From positions 8,983-72,982 of the forward strand of contig KB302535.1 in the NCBI GenBank assembly GCA_000328365.1: a stretch of 64,000 nt of DNA, written 5' to 3'. Origin of the DNA: Capitella teleta. Lineage: Eukaryota > Annelida > Polychaeta > Capitellidae. Under the pieces are notes generated by a model that saw only the letters and a list, made by a program, of their open reading frames with translations, ran no database searches and had not been told where the DNA came from. Below, one piece after another: positions 13,011-24,413 of this stretch (positions within the stretch are counted from its first letter, which is position 1; each line of letters opens with the position of its first letter). Made by a program: the position numbers and the translations under genes.

Positions 13011-15780
13011 CAGGGAGTCTTACCAGTGACTCACAGTGGGCTCTGGTTACATGAAATGCCTATGCCCTATGCAGCCTTCTAGACAGTATACGTGTAATAT
13101 AATATCATATATGCATTCACTGCATTGAGTTTGGTCCATATCTGCTCGCTTACTGGTAAGACCCCCTCTGGTCTGACTTGTCTCGCTCGCCTGGGGCAGC
13201 AACTTAGCAAGAAATATATTACCGTATGCACTCTACTAAGTGTAGTATAGACAGCGCTACTGCATGGGGATCTAATAGTTTCTGTACACTTTTCTCAATT
13301 TAACAATAATGGTAGTTTGTAAGATGCTAAGTACAATTATTAATTAATTCCATTTAATTAATTAATCAATCTAAATAAATCTGTGATTTAGTTTTTGTCT
13401 TTTTCTGTTCTGTGTTCAATTAAATTGTCGTCAAGATCTCTGATTGTCAAATATGTTATCTGAATGATACATTGTATGATTGTGAAGCGTGGCACCTGCC
13501 GCCTGATAATTCTACGTAGATCAAATTATTAGAGAGGTTTAAAAACTTTCGGTTTCCTGTATCTCGATATTGATACCATATTGGCGCATGCGAAGTGAAC
13601 AGTTATTGTAAAAGGTGAATAATGAAATAAATCTTGCACTCTTCTCTCTTTATTTACTTCATTCCACTGCATGAAGCCTGGGTAGGCCATTTGTGTTATA
13701 ATTTATGTGGGATTATATATTCGTGGCTCATAATTGTCTTTCTGCATCAATCCATACACTCAACCTAAAGGCGTTCCACTTTTTATACACAAATTTGTTG
13801 ATCAAACAATGAAATATTGACTCTCAGTGACTCAGTACAGAGATGATGAACACCCTTGACAAGTGACTCAGTACAGAGATGATGAACACCCTTGACATAT
13901 AATTTCGAGAGGTTTGAAATCATCATGGGGGCCAACTGGGTCGATCATGTGTCTTTTTTTTTTTTTTCAGGATCATCTTTTTCTCCTCGTTATATATCTA
14001 GGCCTGTTGTTTTCTACCGGTATACAAAATTAATGCTTATAATTATTGTTAGTGTAATTCTCACTGCATTACCCTCCCTATTTATTGCTGTGTACCATTT
14101 TGCTGTGTACCAGGCAACACTGGAAGTTCAAAAGGTCATTTTCAATGAAAGCGTAAGCACAATTGTGTCATAGTGTTTGTCTGTCAGATAATTCGGATTC
14201 AGGAGAGAACAGAGAGTGAACAAATCCCAAGCCCCACTACTATGCATGTAATAACCACCAAGAGCAAAATTATTACATGTACAAGTATGATATTCCCGAA
14301 TGAGCTATTTAAAAGTGAGAATACACTGGTAACAATCTTCAAAGTAACCCTTCACGGTTGATAATTACATAAAATGTATGAATGGTGATATCTCCACAAG
14401 GGATGAGTGTTGTGGTTGTGCTTGGGCTATCTGAAAAATCTCTCTTTTGGGTACAATGGATGGTACATGTATCCTCTCGTGATCTTCTAGTTCTGTACAT
14501 GTACTAGTATCAGAAATTCTGATATAATTTTTGTTGTTGTTCATCAACTTTTACCACCCTTATAATTCTCAACCCTAACCCTGGCTCATCAGTCATAAAT
14601 GTATTACACTGTACATATAATAATTACTAGTATGTGAACGTTGAAGGCCTAGAGCATACAGATAACAGTGTGGCCTCTGGTAAATATAGTTGCTTCTGCA
14701 TATTCTGCAGCGTCCTGGAAAAATCAGTTCGAAGCATCCATTGAGCACTGTACTGATGTACAATCCGTATGCTCAGTACACCATCAGTGTACATATAGGT
14801 CAGGAGGCCGCCGCTCGACCTTGCCATTGAACGCCAGTGACCTCCACCAAGGGTAAACCCACTTTGACCTTGAATAGAAGGGTTCTGAACCATGATACAC
14901 GTCACTAAGTCACCTCTCCCCATTTCAAGGTTGTTTACAAGTGGCCGATGTGAGCAATTTTTTCTTCATTTACTGTTGACTTGTCTATTAACTGGGTTTG
15001 AGAAGGGCAGAGATGATCACCTGGCATCATAACGCACTCATGCTACTCATGGTACAACGGTCCGTTTTATATACGTTTACTGTAATCATGGCGCTGTGAA
15101 CCAATTCCTGTTTTACTAATTTAACAATTGACCTCAATTTATCTTCCTAATTACTATTGCAATGTATTGGATTGTAGTTTCAGCCTAGAACCTTTGATTC
15201 ATGTTCAGACGAATTAATTTATTATTTAGGGCTCTGGGTATGGGTATGAGTCTGCATGGTTTCGCAATGCGTCCTCAGTTCTGAGGAAGTTGTTATAATT
15301 TTTCTCACGTTGAAATGGCTAGAAAAGAAAAACACCAAACATGAAGAAGAAGGGTAAAACGCGTGGTTTGGTTTACTTCGGCGAATCGAAGCCTCAAAGG
15401 TCACCAAGTCTGTCCAAGAGGTCAGCAGTGATGATGTTGTTGACCTTTAAGTAGCACTTCCTGATTTGCAGCCACGTGGATTCGTGTTTCTGTGTCACAC
15501 AATTATCGATTGGTGTAGTTTACGAGTATCGTCTCCTAAGGAGGTTAAACCTCTCCATCTAGGTCAGAGGTCAAAGCTGAATCCCCATCTGGGTCAGAGG
15601 TCAATGGTCTGAGTAGTCTCTTAACTAGTACATGAGATGTATGAACGAAGTTAGTGTTTTTTCTTCTTCATGTGCCGCGTGATAGGGGATAGGGCACATG
15701 TACTGTGTTGATCGGTAAGGGATTTTATACTAGTAATCAATCATTGTTGATTCTATTTTTGTTGTGTACTAATAATTGTA
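13010..15780. other. Spacer without a recognised gene
   Basis: This stretch is AT-rich noncoding sequence. The only structure I see is a perfect 36-bp tandem duplication at 13826-13861/13862-13897. Open frames here are short, AT-driven and show no recognisable motif. Confidence 0.6.
13826..13897 (+). repeat. Perfect tandem duplication, 2 x 36 bp
   Basis: The unit starting AGTGACTCAGTACAGAGA is repeated head to tail without mismatch, which points to a recent local duplication. Confidence 0.9.
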
Positions 15781-15792
15781 TTTGACGTATAT

Positions 15793-15972
15793 GCTTGATG
15801 TGTGGCTCAGTCGGTTTCACTGCAATCCTAAGCTGGTCTGGGAGGTTGAGGTCCCTTGTTCCGAATCCTCAGGTCTTCATCTTTATGTTATTATTTTCTC
15901 GGTGACTGCACTGCACAACACGCTCTGGCGCTGTGTGCTACTGTCAATGGTGGCCTTAGTAAGCAGCCGTTG
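15793..15972 (+). repeat. tRNA-derived SINE, diverged copy
   Basis: A GTGGCTCAGTCGG A-box-like head is followed by a degraded B-box region (CCTTGTTCCGAATCC) and a body with GGCGCTGTGTGCTACTGTC, parallel to the better copies at 16017 and 27117. The high divergence suggests an old insertion. No target duplication was found. Confidence 0.6.
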
Positions 15973-16016
15973 AGCCACAATTGTCAACTATTACAGATCT
16001 TTCTCTTCATATAGTG

Positions 16017-16356
16017 TGGGGCACCGAATAGCTCAGTGGGCTTAACCAGCTGACTGCAATCCTATGCCGATCGTGGGAGTCGAGGTCCCGATCAGGCCAC
16101 GGGCGTTATGATTGTGAATTATAATTGTAAATCGTTATTTTTGTAATTCTTCGGTGACTCTGCAGTGCTGCCTAACTGCGTAACAAGGCCGGGCGCTGTG
16201 TACTACTGTCTATGGTGGTATGCAGGATAAAGAACCCTTGGGATTTATCGATAAGTGTAGGGGGGAAACCCCGGTCCCGGGCCTTCTGTTCTGGCGCCCG
16301 TATCATCCGAATGGTTTAGGTGGAGCCGTAAAACACCATCATGCTATCATGTCATA
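16017..16356 (+). repeat. tRNA-derived SINE, full length with target duplication
   Basis: The 340-bp element begins with a tRNA-like head containing TAGCTCAGTGGG (Pol III A box). It continues through the body, with GGCCGGGCGCTGTGTACTAC, and a tail region with GGTGGAGCCGTAAAACACC. It is flanked by the exact 15-bp direct repeat TCTCTTCATATAGTG at 16002-16016 and 16357-16371, proving retroposition. Compared with the copy at 27117 it lacks 13 nt covering most of the B box; the loss lies between two CCCG repeats. Confidence 0.93.
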
Positions 16357-16589
16357 TCTCTTCATATAGTGGCGCATACCTTTATCTAGAATTGTGGCAA
16401 TTTTGTTATATTGTGATGACAGTTTATCAGAAGCCCTTCCTGTGGAGTGCTCTCCTGTGGTTAATATAAGCTAGTGTCTGATCTCCATGTAACTCACTCA
16501 TAAATTGCTGTTCCGTTCAAATTCAAAGTAATTATGGAAAATATAAGACATATTTTTTTTAATTAACACTCACATAATTTATTCACTTT

Positions 16590-16670
16590 GAGCTGTTTCT
16601 TTTTTCTTTTTTTCTTTTTTTCTTTGTTTTTTTTTTCATTTTTTATTTTTTATTTTTTATTTTTTTTCAC
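16590..16670 (+). repeat. T-rich low-complexity tract
   Basis: Long T runs are interrupted by C, G or A, directly upstream of the foldback element at 16681. Confidence 0.85.
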
Positions 16671-16680
16671 CCAGTGTAAA

Positions 16681-16750
16681 GCGCCGTTCACATATGTGCG
16701 TCCGGCACGTGCGTGCGGGAAACGCCCGCACGCACATATGTGAACGGCCC
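16681..16750. mobile_element. 70-bp foldback (mini-MITE) with TAAA target duplication
   Basis: The two halves are inverted copies. GCCGTTCACATATGTGCGT pairs with its exact complement on the right, and a second GTGCGTGCGGG/CCCGCACGCAC pairing lies inward. TAAA flanks both sides (16677-16680 and 16751-16754). The GC-rich body contrasts with AT-rich flanks. It looks like a minimal non-autonomous DNA transposon; the superfamily cannot be fixed from this alone. Confidence 0.7.
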
Positions 16751-17340
16751 TAAACTGTTGAAGTTATCACAGAATGACAATACCTGGATGCATCGCTGAT
16801 GAGTGGGTTGCACTCACGTTTTGTCAAAACAACCGATATACAATGTAATTTGTTGCCACACTTAAGACAAAGTGCGCCAGGTGTAATTGATCGAACTTAA
16901 TATATCTGTGGGCCAAGTATTTCTTCCGATGCGCCGATAACCCTCACAGATCAATGCACAGTCGCTGATGAGCATGCGAGCCATGAACATGCTCTAAATA
17001 TATCTCTCGTCTGTCGAACTAACTCTCTTACTAAGACACTCGTTGACCTCCTTTCCCTTGTTAGCTTGCTTTGCGGAGGAGGAGAAGGAGGCGAGGATAT
17101 CTGTTGTTTAGGTGAAATTTATCCCTTCCCCTAATCGCATGTACATTGAGTTTCATGTTGACATTCATATATTTTTACTTTTGTTGAATAAGTTTATGTT
17201 GATAAATTAGCGTTCGGATGAGCCCGTATAACATCGTTAATCATACGATCGAGCTGGGATGTGGGGGAGTGAAACAAATCTCCCTGTTTGCATTGTGTTC
17301 ACTGTTTTCAATCCCCGTGGGCGAACAGGCATCTGCGCTG

Positions 17341-17398
17341 GCAATTTAAAACATTTTTGCAATTTAAAACATTTTTGCAATTTAAAACATTTTTGCAA
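17341..17398 (+). repeat. 18-bp tandem repeat, three units
   Basis: GCAATTTAAAACATTTTT is repeated three times exactly, followed by the beginning of a fourth unit. Confidence 0.9.
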
Positions 17399-18799
17399 AT
17401 TTACAAAACAAGGTTTACTGTTTCTATTTTTTTTTTCTTCATATCATTATTCGCTGTTGCTTTTTCTTTTCTTGATCTAAATCTAATTGTATTATCGGTA
17501 TATATTATACTAATGATATATTTCATTGAGGATTATAATTAATTTTGAATGTAAATACTAATTTTTGTTAATGGGGGGGGGGGGGTGGGCTAAGGGAATT
17601 CAAATGAAAAGCAATTGTGGTGGGGGGGGGGTCGCATATGTGTTAAAATAACGTTTATGCTAATAATAATAATATTAATAATTATAATAACTCGTCTCTG
17701 CTGTAGAGTGTAGATATACAATTAAAGATACGCAAAGATTGACGCTAAATGGAGCGTGAATGTTTTATCCTCGTCACACACACTAATTACATGTGACTGA
17801 GCCTCGCACCCTTGTTGTTGACCCGAATCACAACACCGATAAGACAATCATAATCTAATCTTGAAGTCAATAAATTTCTCACCATTACTCAATAGTCAAC
17901 GCTATCAGTTCTTCATAATCGTCTTGTGCGTTTTTATGGATTTTTTTTCCCCTCTCCAATCTGTTCAGGTAAATTCTTAACGACATGCCCTGGAAAGTTG
18001 CCAAATTAACCAAATCAAGGAAGGAGGTAGTTTTTGGCAATGTGCCAGAATTACGCCTTCTTCTTGTTTGTCTTGATGCGTAAAATAGTTTTGCTGGAAG
18101 TTCATTGAAGCTTCAAGGGTTGTTCTGTGAACATTAGCTTATGTCTTCTGATGTTTCATCTGTTATCTGTGAGTAGGTACTAAGTATTAACTGTGCCGGT
18201 GTTTCCGTGGTTAATTGAAACTGTGTACAAGAATATTTTGTACACTCATCCACCGTACGAGATAAAAAGGTGTACAACATGTGAGTTTGAGTAGATGTTG
18301 CTTGTAATGCCTTGTTAGTCGGTGACGTGCAATTTTTCACTGGTTTTCTGTGGAAATGTGGAGAGTATTTTGGGTTCATCAGGTGTGTTGTCTTATTATA
18401 TATAGCTACAGAATCTACAGTGTGGGGTCATAGCGAAGAACTAAGAAGGTCAACTGCCTATCCCCAATTGTAATCGCTCAAAGCGACCACTGGCGCCACT
18501 CACGCAGAGAGAGATGCAGCGACTTATTCTCTGAAAGGCAAGCGTGATCATCCACAGAAAATACCGATTTACATGTACTGGGAAATTAAGGATTCTATGG
18601 CCTCGGACCGAGCGGGCAGCGCGGAACCTGGCTCACCGCTGTGCGACGCCACCTGTGCTTTGATTTCGTGAGGAGTGTTAGAGTTAGTATGCACCAATTT
18701 TTAATCACGGAACAGCATGCGAACAGTGTGTGCAAGTTCCTATTTTCAGAACAAAAAATGATCAAAAATTAATTATTTTTTGGGTCGAGCCCCACTTAA

Positions 18800-19243
18800 T
18801 TTGAAATATTTATTCATGCTTTTATCACATCTCGTATTGACTATTGTAACTCACTTTTATATGGCACAGATGATTCTATTCTAAGAAAACTTCAATTACT
18901 GCAGAAGTCCTGTGCGAGGCTTTTAACTGATACACCAAGATTCGAACACATTACCCCAATATTAATTAACTTGCATTGGTTACCGATTAGTCAACGAGTT
19001 GTTTGCAAAATCTTAACAATTATTTTCAAATGCATTCATGGATTGTCATATCTAAAGGAATTATTGTCTTTTCATGAGCCATCTCGTAATAGCAGAACAA
19101 ATAATTATTTACTATTTAATGTTCTTTTTACTCGATCTCACTTTCTTTATTCTTCTGCTTTTATTGATCCACGTTTATGGAATCAATTGCCTAATTACAT
19201 TAGCTGCTCAATCACCTTCTGTACTTTAACCAAATTCGAATAA
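18800..19243 (+). mobile_element. 5'-truncated non-LTR retrotransposon (LINE), ORF2 C-terminus
   Basis: An uninterrupted frame of about 147 codons encodes the hallmark region downstream of the reverse transcriptase palm in CR1/Jockey-like LINEs. Its phrases include TSRIDYCNSLLYG, LQLLQKSCARLL, HWLPISQRVVCKIL and DPRLWNQLPNYI. The element is truncated on the 5' side, with an in-frame stop just before 18800, as is usual for LINE insertions. The open frame ends at 19243 and is followed by T/A-rich sequence. The continuous frame suggests a fairly young fragment. The exact clade is not assigned. Confidence 0.88.
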
Positions 19244-19249
19244 CTTTAC

Positions 19250-20620
19250 TCTTTAACAGAGCCTATTCGTTATAGATTTTTTTTTAAAATTCTTTTAAAA
19301 AATCAATTTACTATGTTTTTATTATAGAATGCTTTTTTTTTCGTTACAGATTTTTTTAAAGCTATGGGTATATTGGTTTGTTTGTGGCATGCGTGTCCGT
19401 CCGTGCCCGAATTTATGTGCGCTATTGCTGATCTAACGAACGTGCAAAATGCATAAAAAATGCACATGAATGATGATAATGGCAATGCCCATCTCCCATT
19501 GAAGTTGTGATCCACTGTGAGCCTTAATTACTCAGTAATCAACTTTTTCACTTGTATCTCGAACTACGTGCATTGACCTCAGTCACGCTAGAGCTGTGTC
19601 GATATGCAGATTAACGGAATTGAGATTCACAATTTCCGCAAATGCAGAAATATTGTTGCCTGTAACAATATCCAGTGAATTGAAGTTTAATGACATAAAA
19701 CCTATCTGCTCATAAAATGCTCAACTTATGTATATGTTTACCGGTATTCGAGCAAGACAAGTCTATCATCTGAAGAAGAATATCTTTGGCAGATAATTTC
19801 TTAATTCTCCGGAATAGCGATTCTGAAGAAAATTGAAAACAAAAACAAAACGATTATGTCATGAAGTCATGATTTTATTTGTGTGTTTCGGCAGAAGTGT
19901 TCACTGAGGTGTTTCAATTCACATGAAGCGGTCATCTATAATAATTAAATCCTCTAGCCATTATGTTATTGAAATCATAATTTTAGGAATCGCCTTGGAA
20001 TTTAAAATCGAGGAAGATTCCTAGAAAAATTAAACCATTTAAGTCAATTCAGTCAGCCATTGTGATTCAATGCCATGTGTTCGTCTCTTTGTCTTTAATT
20101 TTCTCAGTTTTTGTTCATTCTGTTTGGTTGTTCATCGCCATTGAAATGTTCTTTTTCACGAAATAACACGATGTATCAGTTACGTTGATAATGATGTATT
20201 AAACGTCGATTTCACGGTGCCTAGTATTGCACACATAGAAATACTAGAATACTTAATGGGGTCACGTGACCGGTCAGAATTGAAGCCACATTCAAGGGGA
20301 ACATTTTGTTGGATGCCAAGGCGTCCCAGCTGACCTGAACAGCTCAATTGAAACTCGATATGCTGGTGTTTCATTTGCTATACTGAGCAACAAAAGATAT
20401 ATTGAGTTTTATATTTATTGTATCATGGGTTCAAAAGAATTTGAACTCTTCCTAATCAAATAAATGTGTCCTAAACAGTCACTCAATGAATTCATGAAGC
20501 GAAAAAGAGGAAAATTGTGCTTGATTGAACAACAATAGAGATAAACAAAAAAAGTTGTTTATTTTGGATATCCCCAAAAAGCATGCATCGAAATTAATCA
20601 AACCTTAGTCATTCTTTCTT
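19250..20620. other. Spacer without a recognised gene
   Basis: AT-rich sequence between a LINE fragment and a transposase remnant. No gene, RNA or repeat that I can support. Confidence 0.55.
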
Positions 20621-20639
20621 TGACAGTTCGCGAGTTGTT

Positions 20640-21190
20640 TGCCACCTTTCGTTTCTCAATGCATCCTCTAAGCTCGTTGGAAAGAGGGTGCGCTATAGGG
20701 ATAATTCAGGCTGCCGTTCCTGTACAACATGTTTCGCGCTTTTTAGCTGTACCAGTGCTACACTGCTCACCCTCCGTCTACGCTTCACCACCAAAGGGAC
20801 AGTGGAAGATCGACTCAGGACTGGGAGACCTCAGGTTACGATCAGGAGGCAGAATCCTGCAATCCTGTTGAGTCATCTGACTCACTTCTGAGACCGTTTC
20901 CGTGATCTACCGGACCGCAGACGATATCGTTGGATCCCACGAGCCCCCAATAAGTGGGCAAACAGTTCGACGATGACTTCGAAACGCGAGACTCCATCCG
21001 ACGCCCTTTTACAGGTCCACATTTATCCCCATTGAAGCACCGTGTAATCGCCTAAATAGGGCTCTGCAGCACTTGCGGTGGACCTTCGGAAGAATGGGCT
21101 GCACTGGCCCAGGAGAAGATCCGAACTCTCATCCGCAGCATGTGCCGAAGGTGCATGGCCTGGTATAATATCAAAGCCATATTATGCATG
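20640..21190 (+). pseudogene. Decayed Tc1/mariner-like transposase
   Basis: Fragments in more than one frame match Tc1-type transposase order. An ERGCAIGIIQA helix-turn-helix start comes first, then TTKGTVEDRLRTGRPQVT followed by RRQNPAILLSHLT (the second DNA-binding subdomain). Further traces of the linker region follow, and CWARQHLRW-like echoes are lost in stops. The two DNA-binding helices lie in different frames (from about 20656 and 20688) and the later part has several stops, so it is inactive. Terminal inverted repeats were not located. Confidence 0.75.
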
Positions 21191-21333
21191 TACCTGCCCT
21201 CGGATATCGCTATTATAATGTTATATTTGCCATGGTGATTGTTTGACCGCCCGATTCCTAGACAAGTATTCTCATAGTTACTAAACTTATCCGGTTCATG
21301 TATTTATTATGAAGTTTGGAGATGTACCCCACG

Positions 21334-22216
21334 GTCCGATTTCATGAACGTAGTTTAGTTCGGATTAAAAGTTAGGGATAGATCAGCGACAATTCCGGGT
21401 TAACCCGCGCTGAGCGGCCAGTCCGATTTCATGAACGTGGCCGATCCTGACGAACTACAAAAGCCCAGATTTGTGTGCGATACCAGTAGAGATATGGATG
21501 CGTCGTAGAAATGTTGTGTTGTAATTGTTAATGATTTACCCTACCTTGATACGATATATTCGTTTTATATTAATGAAAGGAAAGATCTTGAAATCTCGAA
21601 GCGAAGGCGGTAAAGTTCGTTGGTTGCCATTGGCACTGGAGTGCGTTATGATTACCCGCGAGAATCACTAATTTGCCGATGTTTCTATGCGATTATTAAT
21701 TAATGGTGGGATTTCTGTACCTCAAAAATGAATAAAAAGTATCAGAGATGCAATGTGTAATAATTATAGTCCAATAACACTAAGGCAATGGTTGACGTTA
21801 TGCCAGGTTTAATCAGACTATAAATTTCAAATAACATTGTGCTTATATACATTTGCGTGATGGAATGAACATGCATGTTGATATATATAGATGAGTTAAA
21901 TTGAGATGAGTGAATAGAACGAGATGTCCTTTAACTGTAACACAATGATTTAATTTTTCATGCATTTGTTTTATTCTCAAATTGCATAAGTTTTGTTATG
22001 TTTATCATTGTTTGTCTGACGCCGAGCAGGTAAACCCTTGTCAAAGGCAGGTTTAAGAGTTTGAGAGTTTTATTCGACAGGTGGCAGCAGCAACGACTGT
22101 TGTTAAGCCATGGCCATAACAATCGAAAACCCGGTTAAACGTACTTAAACCACGTTCGTGAAATCACTTAAGCGAATCTCGTTAATCCGAGCTAAACTAC
22201 GTTTATGAAGTCGGAC
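21334..22216. mobile_element. Non-autonomous DNA transposon with ~35-bp terminal inverted repeats
   Basis: The left end GTCCGATTTCATGAACGTAG, continuing TTTAGTTCGGATTAA, is matched by its inverted copy at 22182-22216 with about four mismatches. A second copy of GTCCGATTTCATGAACGT occurs inside, at about 21421, implying a nested or duplicated end. No transposase frame is present. I could not define a target duplication, so the superfamily is open. Confidence 0.72.
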
Positions 22217-22967
22217 TCTGGCATGAATTTTAATTTATTTATTTTTGTTTATAATCGCATAAAATCCACCGAAGTGCTCAGAAACGCTCATGTCGCCATT
22301 GATAATGTTCAATTGTAAATAATAATCAGAACAGATGAATTCGTTATTAAAAAACCCTGAGCCCTTGATATGAATCGGAGTGAGCCAATTGTACTAGCTA
22401 GTTCGTTTGCATGATGTGAATGACCCAGACATACCGGTATCCAAACACCGATATATTAAAATCATAATAATCAATAATCAAAATATAATAACCACCAATC
22501 AATGTACTTGTTCGTTTCCCGCCGCGATTACGTAACGATACCGTTCTGTGTTAAGGCACACTTTATGTGCAGTGGTGGTCACGTGACCATCGGGTTAGAG
22601 TGGTCAATTAGGAGACAAATTCAGAGTTCAGATCGGTTGTTTTTCCCACCCCTGAGAGGCCTTGACCTCCTTCTTTGGTTATTATGTAATCTTTAAATAC
22701 TAGTCGCTGACTTGTTTCATTATTCTTTGTGGTCGATTGCGTAATAATCGTAATTCAATCGGAAATCGATTCGGTTTTATGCTGTCTGCTGGACAAGTTG
22801 GCAGAGCTGTGTTTCGATTTCGCAATATCGAATTGAGCCGGTCAGTTGCGGAATTGTGTTGTGTGTCCATTATTATTAATTTCTGGTTTCTTAGAATTAC
22901 CTTTGCCAGCGTGTGTAAATCCCCATTGTGTAAAGTTTCGCGTTCAGAGGATAATGAGATGCGCGTT

Positions 22968-23013
22968 ATTGGTTACTGCACCGACCAATCACAGCCTTTG
23001 CGCTATGACGTCA
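22968..23013. promoter_or_regulatory. Possible promoter cluster (inverted CCAAT, CCAAT, CRE)
   Basis: An inverted CCAAT box (ATTGG at 22968-22972), a CCAAT box (22985-22989) and a perfect CRE palindrome TGACGTCA (23006-23013) lie within 46 bp in a locally GC-richer patch. It sits 1.4 kb upstream of the SLC25 start codon and could serve a noncoding first exon there; this is inference from short motifs. Confidence 0.3.
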
Positions 23014-23409
23014 CCATAGTCTGTTCCAAGCTTCGTTTTAATCGCCATTCTAGTGCGTATGCTGGGCATTCTCTTCTAATCTTCACTGCGAAATACTATT
23101 TCAGTATCGAGGTTAAAATCACCGTGAATAATTGCAAATACAGTGCCTGACTCAGCTGACTTTCGGACGCATTTCCTTATCTGATTACTGGTTGCTGTGC
23201 GAATACAACTCATCTTTGAAAGCGGTCGCCCAGACCACGTGCTTTTGTTGACATCGTGTTGTGTTGGTATTTTTTCTTTACTGTTTTGACGTGTTCTCGA
23301 GATTTTCTCATGAAATATATAGCATTTCCTTTTCGAAGGCTGTTGAAGCTTTCAAAGCTCACCCAGGTTACATCATACATGTTTAGGCCCCTACTAACAT
23401 GTACTTGTA

Positions 23410-23510
23410 GGCCTATTGGGCCACGGGCGATAACCCCGGCCCTGGACTTCTGCTCTGACGCCCGTATCACCTGAATGGGTTTGGTGCAGCTGTAACCCCA
23501 ACATGGCTCA
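23410..23510 (+). repeat. SINE 3' fragment with internal deletion
   Basis: ATTGGGCCACGGGCG is joined directly to ATAACCCCGGCCCTGGAC and CGCCCGTATCACC-TGAATGGGTT, the 3' portion of the SINE family at 16017. The middle of the element is missing. Confidence 0.8.
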
Positions 23511-24413
23511 TGCATGTTGGAGTATGGAATTAATCTGAGATGAATTGCTCATTTGTTGTCTATGTCTGAGCCCCCGGTCGACCTCCCTCATGCACATATC
23601 ATTCAAAGTACGTGTTATTATTATTTATATTAGTATAAAGGGCAATGCTTGAATGCACCATCATGATACACTGGTGCCTGTCATTTGATCATACTATTGC
23701 GGGTCGCTTTTCTAATTTGTTCTCATGTAAATCTTTGTACTAACTACCTGCATTGTTATTATAATTATGTATGACCTTTGGCCATGCCACTCCCTGCCCC
23801 ATTGTATTCATACAAAACACAAATTCCTGAAATGGAATGAGTTGCGATATATTTATGGACTATTTTTGCGACAAACCAAGTTTGCTGATACAAATGATAT
23901 AATTCCTCTGGTCTATCTCTATGCGTTCCGAATTTGTTATCGTGTATTGTATGTACCGGGTGATAACAGTTATCTGAGGGAGGTATTCTTTTTCATAATC
24001 TCTTGTTATCAACTTCTCGCTATCAACTTATCATTCAATCTCATGTATGTCACATGCAGGTTTTCCTCTTACATAGAAGTCTAGAGTTGTATTTCTCAAA
24101 TATCGATTTATGTCACTGTATAATGTATATTACTTATATGATAAAAGTACCAGTAGTGTATAATAGCATAGGTATGCATGGTTACGAGTTGCTCTATTAC
24201 CAGATGAGACAGTGGTTTATCTCGCCATTACTGAGAAATGATCATCTATACGGCTTAATCAGATATCCTGTGGGTTCGCAGGAGTCTTAAACAAATGAGC
24301 ATATACATTCATTTGCCATGTACTGTAATAATTCTAGATGTCTGTCGGTGTATAATAGCATTTCGTGTGATTCCAGATGGCCTGGCGTTGCATCGAGTGA
24401 AATATTGTGAAGT
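23511..24413. other. Spacer upstream of the carrier gene
   Basis: AT-rich sequence with no recognised feature; it would hold the 5' UTR and proximal promoter of the SLC25-like gene. No TATA box is convincing. Confidence 0.5.

Noticed and set aside
22737-23150. 137-codon open frame on the plus strand
   Set aside because: It begins at TTG, not ATG, and reads through the CCAAT/CRE cluster; no recognisable protein features.
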